Assembly: GCA_964497585.1 (NCBI GenBank)
Contig: CAZCDS010000001.1
Span: 62,001 to 126,000 of the forward strand
Direction: 5' to 3'
DNA from: CAZCDS01 sp964497585
GTDB lineage: Bacteria; Desulfobacterota; Desulfomonilia; Desulfomonilales; Desulfomonilaceae
DNA length: 64,000 nucleotides
This document shows, piece by piece, positions 34,250 through 43,003 of this stretch (its first letter is position 1; each line of letters starts with the position of its first letter). Position numbers and translations under genes: made by a program. A model generated the notes under the pieces. That model ran no database searches, was not told where the DNA came from, and saw only the letters and a program-made list of their open reading frames with translations.

Positions 34250-35773
34250 ATGAGCCAAAATTTGGGAGAACGCACCGAAGGCGAAGTGCGCGTTCGTTTT
34301 GCCCCTTCGCCAACGGGATACCTTCACATAGGTGGGGCGCGCACAGCCCTGTACAACTGGCTGTGGGCACGGAAAAACAAGGGGACCTTCATCCTCAGGA
34401 TCGAAGATACTGACGTGGAACGGTCTACCGAGGACTCCGTGCGGGAAATCGTTGACGGCCTGACCTGGCTGGGACTGGACTGGGACGAAGGGCCGATTTT
34501 TCAGAGCGCAAACCTGGCGCAACATCGCGAGGCCGCAGATAGGCTGCTCGAATCGGGTCACGCGTACCGGTGCTTCTGTTCGCGGGAAGAGCTCGACGTG
34601 CAAAGAAAAGAGGCCGAAGCCAGGAAACAACCTTTCATGTACGACGGTCGTTGTCGGCAGCTTTCACCGGAGCAGATCGAATCGAAACTCCGGGAAGGAA
34701 TACCCTTTGTCATCCGCTTCGGAGTGCCGAGAGACGAAGCCTCCACGGTAGCGTTCGAGGACGCGGTCTACGGTCGAATCCACAAGAGATGCCGGGACAT
34801 CGAGGACTTCGTCATCGTTCGCTCGGACGGGCGTCCACTCTACATACTCTCCAACGCAGTCGACGACGCGCTCGATCGCATCACCCATGTGATCCGGGGA
34901 GCGGACGGCCTGGCGAATACTCCCAAGCAGGTTCTCATCTATCGAGCTCTGGGGACCCCCGCGCCGGTTTTTGCGCACATGCCCCTTACCCTTGACAACA
35001 AAAAGGCCAAGCTCTCGAAACGGAGGCACGGTGAGGTCGTCACCGTATCGTATTATCGACGCATGGGCTTCCTCCCATGGGCTCTCTGCAATTTCATGGC
35101 GCTCCTCGGGTGGTCCACCGCCGACGACCGGGAGTTCTTCACGAGAGAAGAGCTTATCGACGCTTTTGAACTCTCCCGCATCAACCGGGCCAATTCGATC
35201 TTCAACTACGTGCCCGGAGGAGATCCGAAGAATTGGACGGATCCCAAGGCGATCCATTTCAACGCGACGTACATTCGGACCATGCCCATCGAAGAGCTTT
35301 TCCCCTTCGTGAAATCCGAGCTCGTCACCGAGGGTCTCTGGAGAGAATCCTACGAGAATGCAGATCGTCAGTGGTTCCTCAAGACGGTGGATCTGATTCG
35401 TGCCCGCTTCCACACCCTGAAAGATTTCTCCAGCCGCGGCCGTTGTTACTTTTCAGAGGAATTCGATTTCGAAGAGAAGGCCCTTCAAAAGAATCTTCTC
35501 AGGCACCCGAGTCTGCGCGAGCTGCTCCCCGAGCTGGCGGACCGGCTGGGGGCCCTGCCCCAATTCTCACAACGCGCGGTGGAAGAGGTTTTCCGCTCCT
35601 TCGCCGAAGAGAAGGCCGTGAAAGCCGGGCTGATCATCAACGCGGCCAGAACCGCTGTGTCGGGAACATCCGTGGGACCCGGCCTTTTCGAAATGCTCGA
35701 AGCGGTCGGCCAGGACAGAGTTGTCTCGAGACTGAGGAACGCGGTGGACCTGATTCCGGTCAATGAGCCCTAA
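34250..35773 (+). CDS. gltX: Glutamyl-tRNA synthetase
   Basis: Charges tRNA-Glu, and in many anaerobes tRNA-Gln as well. The 507 residues hold the class-I motifs: RFAPSPTGYLHIGGARTALYNW (HIGH equivalent) and KAKLSKRRHGEV (KMSKS equivalent), with FILRIEDTDVERS and YRCFCSREEL between them. The C-terminal anticodon-binding domain is complete. Confidence 0.96.
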   Translation: MSQNLGERTEGEVRVRFAPSPTGYLHIGGARTALYNWLWARKNKGTFILRIEDTDVERSTEDSVREIVDGLTWLGLDWDEGPIFQSANLAQHREAADRLLESGHAYRCFCSREELDVQRKEAEARKQPFMYDGRCRQLSPEQIESKLREGIPFVIRFGVPRDEASTVAFEDAVYGRIHKRCRDIEDFVIVRSDGRPLYILSNAVDDALDRITHVIRGADGLANTPKQVLIYRALGTPAPVFAHMPLTLDNKKAKLSKRRHGEVVTVSYYRRMGFLPWALCNFMALLGWSTADDREFFTREELIDAFELSRINRANSIFNYVPGGDPKNWTDPKAIHFNATYIRTMPIEELFPFVKSELVTEGLWRESYENADRQWFLKTVDLIRARFHTLKDFSSRGRCYFSEEFDFEEKALQKNLLRHPSLRELLPELADRLGALPQFSQRAVEEVFRSFAEEKAVKAGLIINAARTAVSGTSVGPGLFEMLEAVGQDRVVSRLRNAVDLIPVNEP

Positions 35774-35836
35774 GCCTAGCCACGCAGGACTCCCGGCGAT
35801 CGGTCTTGCCCGGACCCCCCCGAACAATGCTCATAA

Positions 35837-35894
35837 TAAAAAAAAGCCCGACCGAGGCAGTCGAGCTGGGAGTGCCGGGCAAAGCGGCCGGGCT
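35837..35894 (-). terminator. Intrinsic terminator of the outer-membrane protein gene
   Basis: Read on the minus strand, AGCCCGGCCG (35894-35885) pairs with CGGTCGGGCT (35854-35845) as a 10-bp stem with one G-T pair, followed at once by a run of eight T and then ATTAT. It lies about 150 bp after the stop of the gene at 36040-37107. Confidence 0.75.
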
Positions 35895-36039
35895 CACAAT
35901 AAACCATGACCGGTGTGATAGAGGAATCAGGTCATCAGGTAGTTTCTGCCCTTTGCCGGATCCCTCGATCGGAGGAACTCAGCTCCAGTCAGAGATGTCG
36001 GTTCTTGGGTTCACCGGTCGCAGGATACTTGCCGATCAA

Positions 36040-37107
36040 CTAGAATGTTAAGCTGGCTTCCACGAATCCACCCTCGATGGCGTTCGTCCAAAGGAAGTCA
36101 GGCTGAGACTTCTTGATCTCGACGTAGCGGTAGCCGCCCTCCACGTAACCCCACCGTTCGCAGCCCAGGGGAATGGAGTAGCGTAACCCTAGCTGAACGT
36201 CCCAGCCTTCCACGTTGTCATAGAAGATGAATCCGGCCTTGTAGTTGGAGGTGAGAGTCCCGCCGTTGAGTGCAGTCTTGAGGCAGCGCTGAAACTCCAG
36301 CCCGACGATCATCGAGTCCCCGCTTTGGCTGAAGATGCGGCTCTCGTTGCCGCATACGGTGCAGCTCACCGAAATCTTGTCGTCCGTGTGGACCCAGTCC
36401 CAGAATACGCTGGTCACCGAAGAGCACGTTCTGATCGCATCGTAAACAAGACCTACTCGATGGTACAGGTGTTCCCACTTGGACTGCTGACCCTCGAGCG
36501 TGGTGAATCCGTAGGAATTGGGACCGAAGCAGTATTGCTGATTCCCGGTTTGCCACCAGTCGCTTTGCCCGCCGGGGAACTCACCGCCGAGCAGCGAGTA
36601 GCGCAACGCCCAGTTACAGCGGAACTGATACCGGACAGTGAACTCGGGAACCACATCGTGAGCGGGTATCCCCAGAATATCGTTCAGGTCCACGAGATTC
36701 TCCTGACCCCAGGAGGTTTGCCAGCATATCCGGGGCCACGCTATGGTTCCCCTGGTCCGGGCGAATATGGCCTGGGCACTGAATTGCCACTGGCGGGGGA
36801 GCGGTTTCGGTAGGATGCATGGAGGTCTGAAAACCCCCGGAACGCAGGTCGGTGGCGCCTTGACCTTGACGATCGGCTTGAATGCACTCCGCGGTGGGTA
36901 CGGTGCTCTCACAGGACGCGCACGTCGCCTGGGCTTGTACCGTGCTCTCGCAGGCGAGCGCTTCTTCACCTGTGCGCTGGAACCCTCCGGTTTGAGCAGG
37001 ATTTCCAGGGCCTCCTGGGGATCTTCAGCGATGGCATGGTTGGCGGCGATGGCGAACAGTAGAACTACGAAACATACCAATGGCGTAGCAGGTATTCTTC
37101 TCAACAT
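36040..37107 (-). CDS. Putative outer-membrane beta-barrel protein
   Basis: A 355-residue exported protein: signal peptide (MLRRIPATPLVCFVVLLFAIAANHAIAE), then a Pro/Arg/Lys-rich basic region (about residues 40-80), then about 265 residues of alternating aromatic and polar strands ending FVEASLTF, the terminal Phe that marks many outer-membrane barrels. The strands end in Trp/Tyr/Phe-rich turns. It somewhat resembles the Lpg1974-type pore-forming family, but I cannot confirm that. ATG 37107 has AGGAAGG upstream; the frame opens at 37143. It has its own promoter and terminator. Confidence 0.75.
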   Translation of the reverse strand: MLRRIPATPLVCFVVLLFAIAANHAIAEDPQEALEILLKPEGSSAQVKKRSPARARYKPRRRARPVRAPYPPRSAFKPIVKVKAPPTCVPGVFRPPCILPKPLPRQWQFSAQAIFARTRGTIAWPRICWQTSWGQENLVDLNDILGIPAHDVVPEFTVRYQFRCNWALRYSLLGGEFPGGQSDWWQTGNQQYCFGPNSYGFTTLEGQQSKWEHLYHRVGLVYDAIRTCSSVTSVFWDWVHTDDKISVSCTVCGNESRIFSQSGDSMIVGLEFQRCLKTALNGGTLTSNYKAGFIFYDNVEGWDVQLGLRYSIPLGCERWGYVEGGYRYVEIKKSQPDFLWTNAIEGGFVEASLTF

Positions 37108-37140
37108 ACCCTTCCTCCCAGCTCGAAATGTTGGAAATTG

Positions 37141-37169
37141 CATTAATAACGTTTTTGTTTTTTTGTCAA
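37141..37169 (-). promoter_or_regulatory. Promoter of the outer-membrane protein gene
   Basis: Consensus TTGACA on the minus strand (37169-37164) is followed by an A-rich 15-17-bp spacer and TATTAA or TTAATG. The start codon lies about 35 bp further on. The flanking DNA to about 37260 is AT-rich. Confidence 0.55.
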
Positions 37170-37412
37170 GAAAAAAATGAACAATAATTTCCGGCCGGTT
37201 GAGGTAATTACCTAGAAAATTATCTTTCAGTTAATGCAACTTATTGGTATTACGTGATTTACGATCCAAATCGCGCGAAGCCAAAATACCGGAAAAAGGC
37301 GCTCACGTCCTCCCGGATGAGACCCTCACTTGACACCGCGACGAGAATCGGATAACGCTTATCCCTGCGATAACAAAAAGCAAAACGGGAAGCCCCCCCC
37401 TCAGGAGACATC

Positions 37413-39023
37413 TTGACATTCACACCCCGCCCTTTGGCAATCATAGCAGAGATAGTATATGTAATATCAACTTGCTATAGCCATGACCTGAAGGTAAATC
37501 TGGCAACTGGCCCTCCCGGCCCCCTGAAGTCTTCCTCTCTCCCGGGAACGAGGCGTTCTCTCAGCCGTGCTGGTGCTACGATCCTTCGAGCGACGCGCGG
37601 CCAGGCATGGGCCTTCCTGCTGGTCTTATGTGCCTGCACGTACGCTCCGGCCGCGGGATACCCGGTACTCAACGCGCAGCTTGAGGCGGTTATCAGGCAA
37701 GAGCTCCCCCCCAACTTCTCGGTATCGGTTCAGGTGGCGGACGCGGCGTCCGGGCGGATTTTGATGGAGAAGAACCCGGATCTTCCGCTTATTCCCGCCT
37801 CAACGATGAAAGTGGTAACCAGTTCCGCGGCTCTGCGGATCCTCAAGCCCGATTACACCTTCGTTACGGAGGTGCTCGCGGACGAGTTCAGGGCTGGCTC
37901 CGCAGGCAATGTCTACCTCAAGGGAACGGGGGACCCGTACCTGGTTAGTGAGCAACTCTTTGCGCTCACCCGGGAATTGAAGGATAGGGGCTTGACTGAG
38001 ATACGGGGGAATATTGTCGTGGACGACTCCTATTTCATTCCCGGCAAGCCACTCGACGAGCAGGAGCGGCTCAGCTCCCGATCGTACCACGCCCCGTACA
38101 GTGCGCTTTCACTGAACTTCAACAGCATCAGGATCCTCGTTCATCCCGCTTCCAGAGCTGGCCAACCTGCTGTCGTCATCGCGGACCCTGCATCGGAATA
38201 CGCCGCGGTGAAGGCTTCGGTCAGGACAGTGCCGGGGCACCGCGCCGCGCGGATAACGGTCAAGAGGGAGTCTCTGCCTTCAGGTCGTGAGGTTATTCAT
38301 GTGGGAGGGTCGATCGGCGAAAAGGCCGATATTAAGAGCCGCTACGTCAACGTTACGAATCCGAGCCTGTATACGGGGGAGGTCTTCAAGGAGTTTCTGC
38401 TGCGTGAGGGCATCCGGGTGACGGGAAAAGTCGTCCCCGGAAGGGTGCCCGAAAAGACGGTCTCCTTATTGGAGTTTCACTCGCGGCCACTGGGAATCAT
38501 CGTCTATTGGCTTAACAAGTTTAGTAACAACTTCATGGCAGAGCAGATCGCGCTGGGACTCGGGGCCGCCGTACATGGTGCTCCGGGCACGCGGGAAAAG
38601 GGCTTGTCGGTGATCCGCCGGCATCTTCTTGACCTCGGCGTGGACGAGGGACTCTTCTCACTCAGTGAAGCCAGTGGACTGTCGCACAAGAATCGGCTCA
38701 GTGCGTCGGCTCTCGTACGGGTCCTCACGTACGCGCTCCATGACTTCAGCTACTCGTGGGAGTTCGGTTCATCGCTTGGTGTGGCAGGTGTTGACGGCAC
38801 GCTCAAGGAGAAGTTCAGAGACAAAGGGGCGGTGAGGCGGATTCGGGCCAAATCAGGAAACCTGCGGGGAGTAAACGCGCTCGCGGGGTACGGTGTTTCC
38901 CGGGAGGGCCGAGTTTTCGTATTCAGCGTGCTCGTCAACAGTCTCAAGAACGGGGTAGGCTTCATCAGGTATGCGGAGAGAATAACGCGGGCAATCCTGG
39001 ATATGCCCCTGGACAAGAGGTAG
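37413..39023 (+). CDS. dacB: D-alanyl-D-alanine carboxypeptidase/endopeptidase (PBP4 family)
   Basis: Peptidoglycan peptidase of the S13 family. All three active-site motifs are present: SxxK in IPASTMKVVTSSAAL, SxN in NKFSNNFMAEQI, and KSG (in place of KTG) in RIRAKSGNLRGV. A signal-like hydrophobic stretch (WAFLLVLCACTYAPAAG) occurs around residues 66-82. The start is uncertain: the frame has no ATG before the signal peptide and opens with TTG at 37413 or 37434, which leaves an odd 60-residue leader. It lies next to ampG-type functions only in a broad sense (cell-wall turnover). Confidence 0.87.
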   Translation: MTFTPRPLAIIAEIVYVISTCYSHDLKVNLATGPPGPLKSSSLPGTRRSLSRAGATILRATRGQAWAFLLVLCACTYAPAAGYPVLNAQLEAVIRQELPPNFSVSVQVADAASGRILMEKNPDLPLIPASTMKVVTSSAALRILKPDYTFVTEVLADEFRAGSAGNVYLKGTGDPYLVSEQLFALTRELKDRGLTEIRGNIVVDDSYFIPGKPLDEQERLSSRSYHAPYSALSLNFNSIRILVHPASRAGQPAVVIADPASEYAAVKASVRTVPGHRAARITVKRESLPSGREVIHVGGSIGEKADIKSRYVNVTNPSLYTGEVFKEFLLREGIRVTGKVVPGRVPEKTVSLLEFHSRPLGIIVYWLNKFSNNFMAEQIALGLGAAVHGAPGTREKGLSVIRRHLLDLGVDEGLFSLSEASGLSHKNRLSASALVRVLTYALHDFSYSWEFGSSLGVAGVDGTLKEKFRDKGAVRRIRAKSGNLRGVNALAGYGVSREGRVFVFSVLVNSLKNGVGFIRYAERITRAILDMPLDKR

Positions 39024-39041
39024 AAATCTCGTCCGGATTCC

Positions 39042-40418
39042 TCACTGCGTCCTCTTGCCCAGGAGGGAGTGTTTAAGGCCCCGGACTATTTTCACCTTGA
39101 CGGTGTCGCCCACAGCCACCTCATCGGTGGGATCGAGATTGACCACCTTATTCGTACGGGTTCTCCCATATGGCTGGCCCGATTCAGTTTTGATCCCTTC
39201 GATCAGGACTTCCTGTACGGTTCCTACGGCAGCCAGATGGTAATCGGTCGTGATGGCGTCCTGAATCTCGTGGACCTTGGCGAGTCGATGAGACTTGACC
39301 TCTTCGGGTACCGGATCCGGCAGGTTCCTCGCCTTGGTGCCCGGCCTGGGAGAGAATTTGAAAGAGAAGATCTGATCGTACCGAATCTCTTCGAGCGCGG
39401 AAACGGTTTCCTGAAAGTCTTCTGCGGTCTCCCCCGGGAAGCCCACGATGATGTCCGCGGTGAGAGCCACTCCAGGAACTCGATCCCTGAGCATGCGGAT
39501 CTTTTCGAGGTACTCCGACCGTGTGTACCCCCGCCCCATTGCTTTGAGAATGCGGTCTGAACCGCTCTGTAAAGGCAAATGTATGTGCTCGCGGACCGAC
39601 GGCAAGTCGGCCATTCCCGCGGCCAGTTCCGCGCTGAAGTCCTTCGGATGCGAGGTGGTGAACCTGATTCCCGCCAGGCCCGCAATCTTGTCCAGCGCAT
39701 GGAGAAGGTCGGGAAAAGAGGTGTGGTCTCGCAGATCGTTCCCGTACGCGTTAACGTTCTGCCCGAGCAAAGTCACTTCTTTGACCCCCTTTGCGACGAG
39801 CGATCGGACTTCTTCGACGATTTCGCCTTTGGGACGACTTACTTCCGGTCCACGGGTAAACGGAACGACGCAGTACGAACAGAAATTTGAGCACCCCTGC
39901 ATCACCGTAACATAGGAGCAGACGGGACTCGATCCCTTGCACGGCGCCGGCAGATGGAGAGACTCAACGTCATCGGTGAAGTCGGTTGCCTGAACCCGGC
40001 CTCTCGCATCACGAACCCGTTGCACTACCGCGGGCAGTTCTCCGATGTGGTGCGTTCCAAGAACAGCATCCAGATGTTCGACCCGCCGGAGCAGTCTTTC
40101 TTTCTCCTGCTGCGCGACGCAGCCTGCCACGACCGTTACCAGTTCGGGGGTGTTTCTCTTGAGTCGTCGGAGTCTTCCGAGGGAACTATAGACCTTGTGT
40201 TCCGCTTTCTCCCGTATGGAGCACGTGTTTATGACGATGACATCCGCCCGGTCCGGTGTGTCGACCGGGCTGAGGCCCATGCCCTCCAGCAGGGCCGCCA
40301 TCTTTTCCGAGTCGTGCTCGTTCATCTGGCACCCGTACGTCTCTATGTAGTAGGTGTTTTCAGGCAATCCGCTCACTCCATGAGGGAATACGAGCCCGGC
40401 CGACGAACGGGCTGCCAT
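39042..40418 (-). CDS. miaB: tRNA-2-methylthio-N6-dimethylallyladenosine synthase
   Basis: Radical SAM methylthiotransferase acting on A37 of tRNAs reading UNN codons. The N-terminal UPF0004 domain has the three cluster cysteines (YGCQMNEHDSEKM, INTCSIREKAEHKVYS, VAGCVAQ), and the radical SAM cluster is CSNFCSYCVVPFTRG. The C-terminal TRAM domain ends TVKVKIVRGLKHSLLG. The ATG at 40418 gives 458 residues; a TTG at 40367 with GGAG upstream would start right before YYIETYGCQMN. Confidence 0.95.
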   Translation of the reverse strand: MAARSSAGLVFPHGVSGLPENTYYIETYGCQMNEHDSEKMAALLEGMGLSPVDTPDRADVIVINTCSIREKAEHKVYSSLGRLRRLKRNTPELVTVVAGCVAQQEKERLLRRVEHLDAVLGTHHIGELPAVVQRVRDARGRVQATDFTDDVESLHLPAPCKGSSPVCSYVTVMQGCSNFCSYCVVPFTRGPEVSRPKGEIVEEVRSLVAKGVKEVTLLGQNVNAYGNDLRDHTSFPDLLHALDKIAGLAGIRFTTSHPKDFSAELAAGMADLPSVREHIHLPLQSGSDRILKAMGRGYTRSEYLEKIRMLRDRVPGVALTADIIVGFPGETAEDFQETVSALEEIRYDQIFSFKFSPRPGTKARNLPDPVPEEVKSHRLAKVHEIQDAITTDYHLAAVGTVQEVLIEGIKTESGQPYGRTRTNKVVNLDPTDEVAVGDTVKVKIVRGLKHSLLGKRTQ

Positions 40419-40742
40419 CCCTGGTCATCATGGATTTTCTCACGCAAATAGTCAACAGCCGCTGCCACGCCTCAGCTTTGCATGGGCAGCAAGGGGTTGT
40501 GAAAAAATCGCGCAGTTTGAACCTGGAAAACAACGCTGCGCGCGAAAACAGAAAATGCCTTGCAATCTGCCGGTCATTGCTCTGACGGCGGTGATATGTA
40601 ATGCCGTGGAAGCACCGGGACGTGCGGGGCCGCCGAAATTTTGAACAATCGCGCCGAGAAATGAGCAAGAAATGACCGGGCTCCGAATCCGGAAAATCTG
40701 TGCCCGGACGCGGCTCGGAGCTGGAAAAGCGCTTTACAAGGG

Positions 40743-40776
40743 CAAAAAAATAGCCCTCCATTTTTGCTGGAGGGCT
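40743..40776 (-). terminator. Intrinsic terminator of a putative small RNA
   Basis: On the minus strand AGCCCTCCA (40776-40768) pairs perfectly with TGGAGGGCT (40760-40752) around a 7-base loop, followed by ATTTTTTTGCC. No minus-strand gene is close upstream, but a sigma-54 promoter lies about 60 bp before it. Confidence 0.8.
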
Positions 40777-40805
40777 GAGGGTATGGTTAAAGGAGTCGTT
40801 GTGCC
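40743..40805 (-). ncRNA. Putative sigma-54-dependent small RNA
   Basis: The interval from the predicted start of transcription (a G at 40805, 12 bases after the -12 element) to the T-run of the terminator is only about 62 bases. It has no convincing reading frame. The 5' part is single-stranded by eye (starts GGCACAACGACTCC) and the 3' part is the 9-bp terminator stem. The arrangement is that of a short trans-acting RNA whose expression depends on RpoN and an enhancer-binding activator. Confidence 0.55.
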
Positions 40806-40812
40806 TTTAAGA

Positions 40813-40832
40813 TATTGCAACTTGTGTGCCAA
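40813..40832 (-). promoter_or_regulatory. Sigma-54 (RpoN) promoter
   Basis: Read on the minus strand from 40832, TTGGCACACAAGTTGCAATA matches the sigma-54 consensus TGGCACNNNNNTTGCA: GG at -24/-25 and GC at -12/-13 with exact spacing. No minus-strand coding gene follows before the terminator at 40743-40776. Confidence 0.75.
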
Positions 40833-41244
40833 GACCCGGCAAACTCACCTAAGAAATGGCGCCGACCTCCACCAGACCCTTCCCTCCCCTCGTGACGAAA
40901 TTGGAGATCAACCGCCACAACGCTCAGTAGTTGACGTGAAAAGAATGCTATGATGCAAATAAGGGAGGCAGTTCCGAAGGACATCGTGGCCGGTGTCACG
41001 GCGGATCCTGTGTAACCGTGACTTCGGGTCGATTTAGCCAGGTTTTCCCGCGCTGTCTGCTCTGCAAACGTCCCAGGAGTGAGCGGTGACGCATGGGGCC
41101 TGCCCCCAACTCGGGTCCCAGCTCCGTTGCAGATCATTTGTGACGGCGGGGGCCACCGGTCGGAAACCTGGGAGTTCTTGACGAGGGCTCTGGCGAACTC
41201 TCACAACCCCGCTGGCCTTGGAGAATTTTTCGAGAGGTTGGGAA
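40833..41244. other. Intergenic region upstream of the sigma-54 promoter
   Basis: About 410 bp between the sigma-54 promoter (minus strand) and the DUF218 gene (plus strand). The overlapping frames here (for example 40787-41137 minus) look like shadows. It is the place where enhancer sites for a sigma-54 activator would be expected; I cannot pick a clear inverted repeat by eye. Confidence 0.3.
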
Positions 41245-42036
41245 TTGTCTGCCATCGGTTTTTTTATCAAGAAGATCCTGAGCGCGTTGTTGGACCCGCT
41301 GAATGTGATTCTCGTGCTTCTCTGTTTCGGTCTGCTGGTGCTGAGAAGGAGATCGACAAGCAGAATGGGCTTTCGCTTGATCCTCTTCGGATCAATTTGC
41401 CTGGCGGTCCTCTCGATTCCTGTGACGGGGTTTCTCATGCTGACCGCGTTGGAATCGAAAGCGGGCTCCTACTGTGACCCCGATGAGTTGCACAAAATGG
41501 GGGTACGGTACATTGTTGTTCTGGGAGCCGCGGTTGTCACTCGCGACTTCAGCCCCGCCGACCGTATGGGTGGATCAATCTTTCGGTTCCTGGAAGGTTA
41601 TCGACTGTGGAAGGGAGTGCCGGGCGCCAAACTGGTTCTCTCTGGAGGATCTACGCCCTTGCGGAAGAGTCAGGCAGAGGCCATGGTCGAGTTTCCCGAG
41701 CAAATCGGAGTGCCGCGGGAAGCGCTTGTGTTAGAGACCGAGGCTTGGGACACCGATGACGAAGCGAGGTTATTCCGCAACGTGGTGGGTGATGAGCCAT
41801 TCGCTCTCGTGACTTCGGCGATGCACATGTGGAGGGCCCGGATGCTGTTCGAGGGACTTGGTCTTCGACCGGTATCCTGCCCCTGTGAGTTTGCGACAAG
41901 AGTTCCTCCGCCATTCTATACAATGTTTATCCCCAGCTCCGACGGCCTTCAGATGGTTCATTCGGCTTATCATGAGTACCTGGGAGTACTCTGGTATATG
42001 CTCAAGAGGCTGATTCTTTCGCATAGGGGAGCGTGA
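41245..42036 (+). CDS. DUF218 (YdcF/ElyC-like) membrane protein
   Basis: A 263-residue protein with two N-terminal membrane helices (NVILVLLCFGLLVL; LILFGSICLAVLSIPVTGFLML) and a DUF218 domain: YIVVLGAAV, LSGGSTPLRKSQAEAM, LETEAWDTDDEARLFRNVV and LVTSAMHMWRARMLFE. ElyC, a relative, affects envelope synthesis in E. coli. No ATG is available; TTG 41245 with GAGAGG upstream is chosen over TTG 41218. It is followed by an ankyrin gene after 7 bp. Confidence 0.83.
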   Translation: MSAIGFFIKKILSALLDPLNVILVLLCFGLLVLRRRSTSRMGFRLILFGSICLAVLSIPVTGFLMLTALESKAGSYCDPDELHKMGVRYIVVLGAAVVTRDFSPADRMGGSIFRFLEGYRLWKGVPGAKLVLSGGSTPLRKSQAEAMVEFPEQIGVPREALVLETEAWDTDDEARLFRNVVGDEPFALVTSAMHMWRARMLFEGLGLRPVSCPCEFATRVPPPFYTMFIPSSDGLQMVHSAYHEYLGVLWYMLKRLILSHRGA

Positions 42037-42043
42037 GTTCGTC

Positions 42044-43003
42044 ATGAAAGCGCCGGCACCTCCAGCCGAATCGATGATACCAGAGCTGGCGACCTCACGT
42101 TCAACGCTTCGGATGCAGGTTCGTACACGCCTTGCAACGGTACCGGTCTCCGGAGTCGTGTTGGTTCTGCTGCTCCTGCTCTTCGGAATCTGCGTGAACC
42201 GGCCCCTCTCGGCGGAGGATCAGGCGGATCAGCTGGTTGAAGCAGTGAAGCTGGAGGATCCAGCGAGAATCAGAGTTCTCCTCCGTGCGGGATGTGACGT
42301 GAACCGTAGGGACGCGGAGGGGATCACGCCCCTGGCATGGGCCTCTGCCGGGGGATGGAGAGACACGGTGGAACTCCTCCTGCGGGCCGGTGCGCAGGTC
42401 GACGGGACGACGATGCTGGGACACACTCCCCTCATGCTCGCGGCGGCCTGGGACAGGGAGGACGTTGTGCGAATCCTCCTCGAAAATGGCGCTGACGTCA
42501 ACGCACGAACCCGATCGGGAGTCACCGCGCTGCACATGGCAGCGGTCAAGAATGCGACGCGAGTAGTAAATCTCCTCCTGGCACGAGCCGCGGACGTGAA
42601 CGCGAAGGACTGGCGCGGTCGAACTCCTCTTATCAGCGCGTGCAATTATGGGAGAGCCGGTCCGGCACGGATCCTGCTCAATAGCGGCGCAGAGATCAAC
42701 GCGCGCACGAACCAAGGCAAGACAGCCCTGATGCTTGCATGTTACCGGGGTCGCCTACCGGCTGTCAGACTTCTCATGAAGCGCGGGGCGGATCCGAACC
42801 TTCGGGACATATGGGGTTCGACCGCATTGATCCTGGCCTGCACAACCGGATATGCCGATGCGGTCCGAATCCTCCTGAACGGCGGAGCCGACCCGGAGAC
42901 GCGAGACGGGAAAGGTAAGACAGGAATGGACATCGCCCGTTCCCGGGGCTATACCGCGGTGGTCGAAGTACTTCAGGCCGGCCGTTCGAAAGGTACGCCA
43001 TGA
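42044..43003 (+). CDS. Membrane-anchored or exported ankyrin-repeat protein
   Basis: 319 residues: a polar N-terminus, one hydrophobic helix (about 34-49, VSGVVLVLLLLLFGIC) that serves as anchor or signal, then about eight ankyrin repeats of 33 residues (for example HTPLMLAAAWDREDVVRILL, KTALMLACYRGRLPAVRLLM). The repeats would lie in the periplasm and bind a protein partner. The stop overlaps the start of the DUF4185 gene (ATGA), so they are coupled. Confidence 0.87.
   Translation: MKAPAPPAESMIPELATSRSTLRMQVRTRLATVPVSGVVLVLLLLLFGICVNRPLSAEDQADQLVEAVKLEDPARIRVLLRAGCDVNRRDAEGITPLAWASAGGWRDTVELLLRAGAQVDGTTMLGHTPLMLAAAWDREDVVRILLENGADVNARTRSGVTALHMAAVKNATRVVNLLLARAADVNAKDWRGRTPLISACNYGRAGPARILLNSGAEINARTNQGKTALMLACYRGRLPAVRLLMKRGADPNLRDIWGSTALILACTTGYADAVRILLNGGADPETRDGKGKTGMDIARSRGYTAVVEVLQAGRSKGTP

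Noticed and set aside
33350..34630. A 426-residue minus-strand reading frame
   Set aside because: It lies opposite the metallo-hydrolase and the start of gltX, which have clear motifs; it is their shadow.
37259..37444. A 61-residue minus-strand frame with a protein-like sequence
   Set aside because: It has no ribosome site and lies across the uncertain start of the PBP4-type gene; composition alone is not enough.
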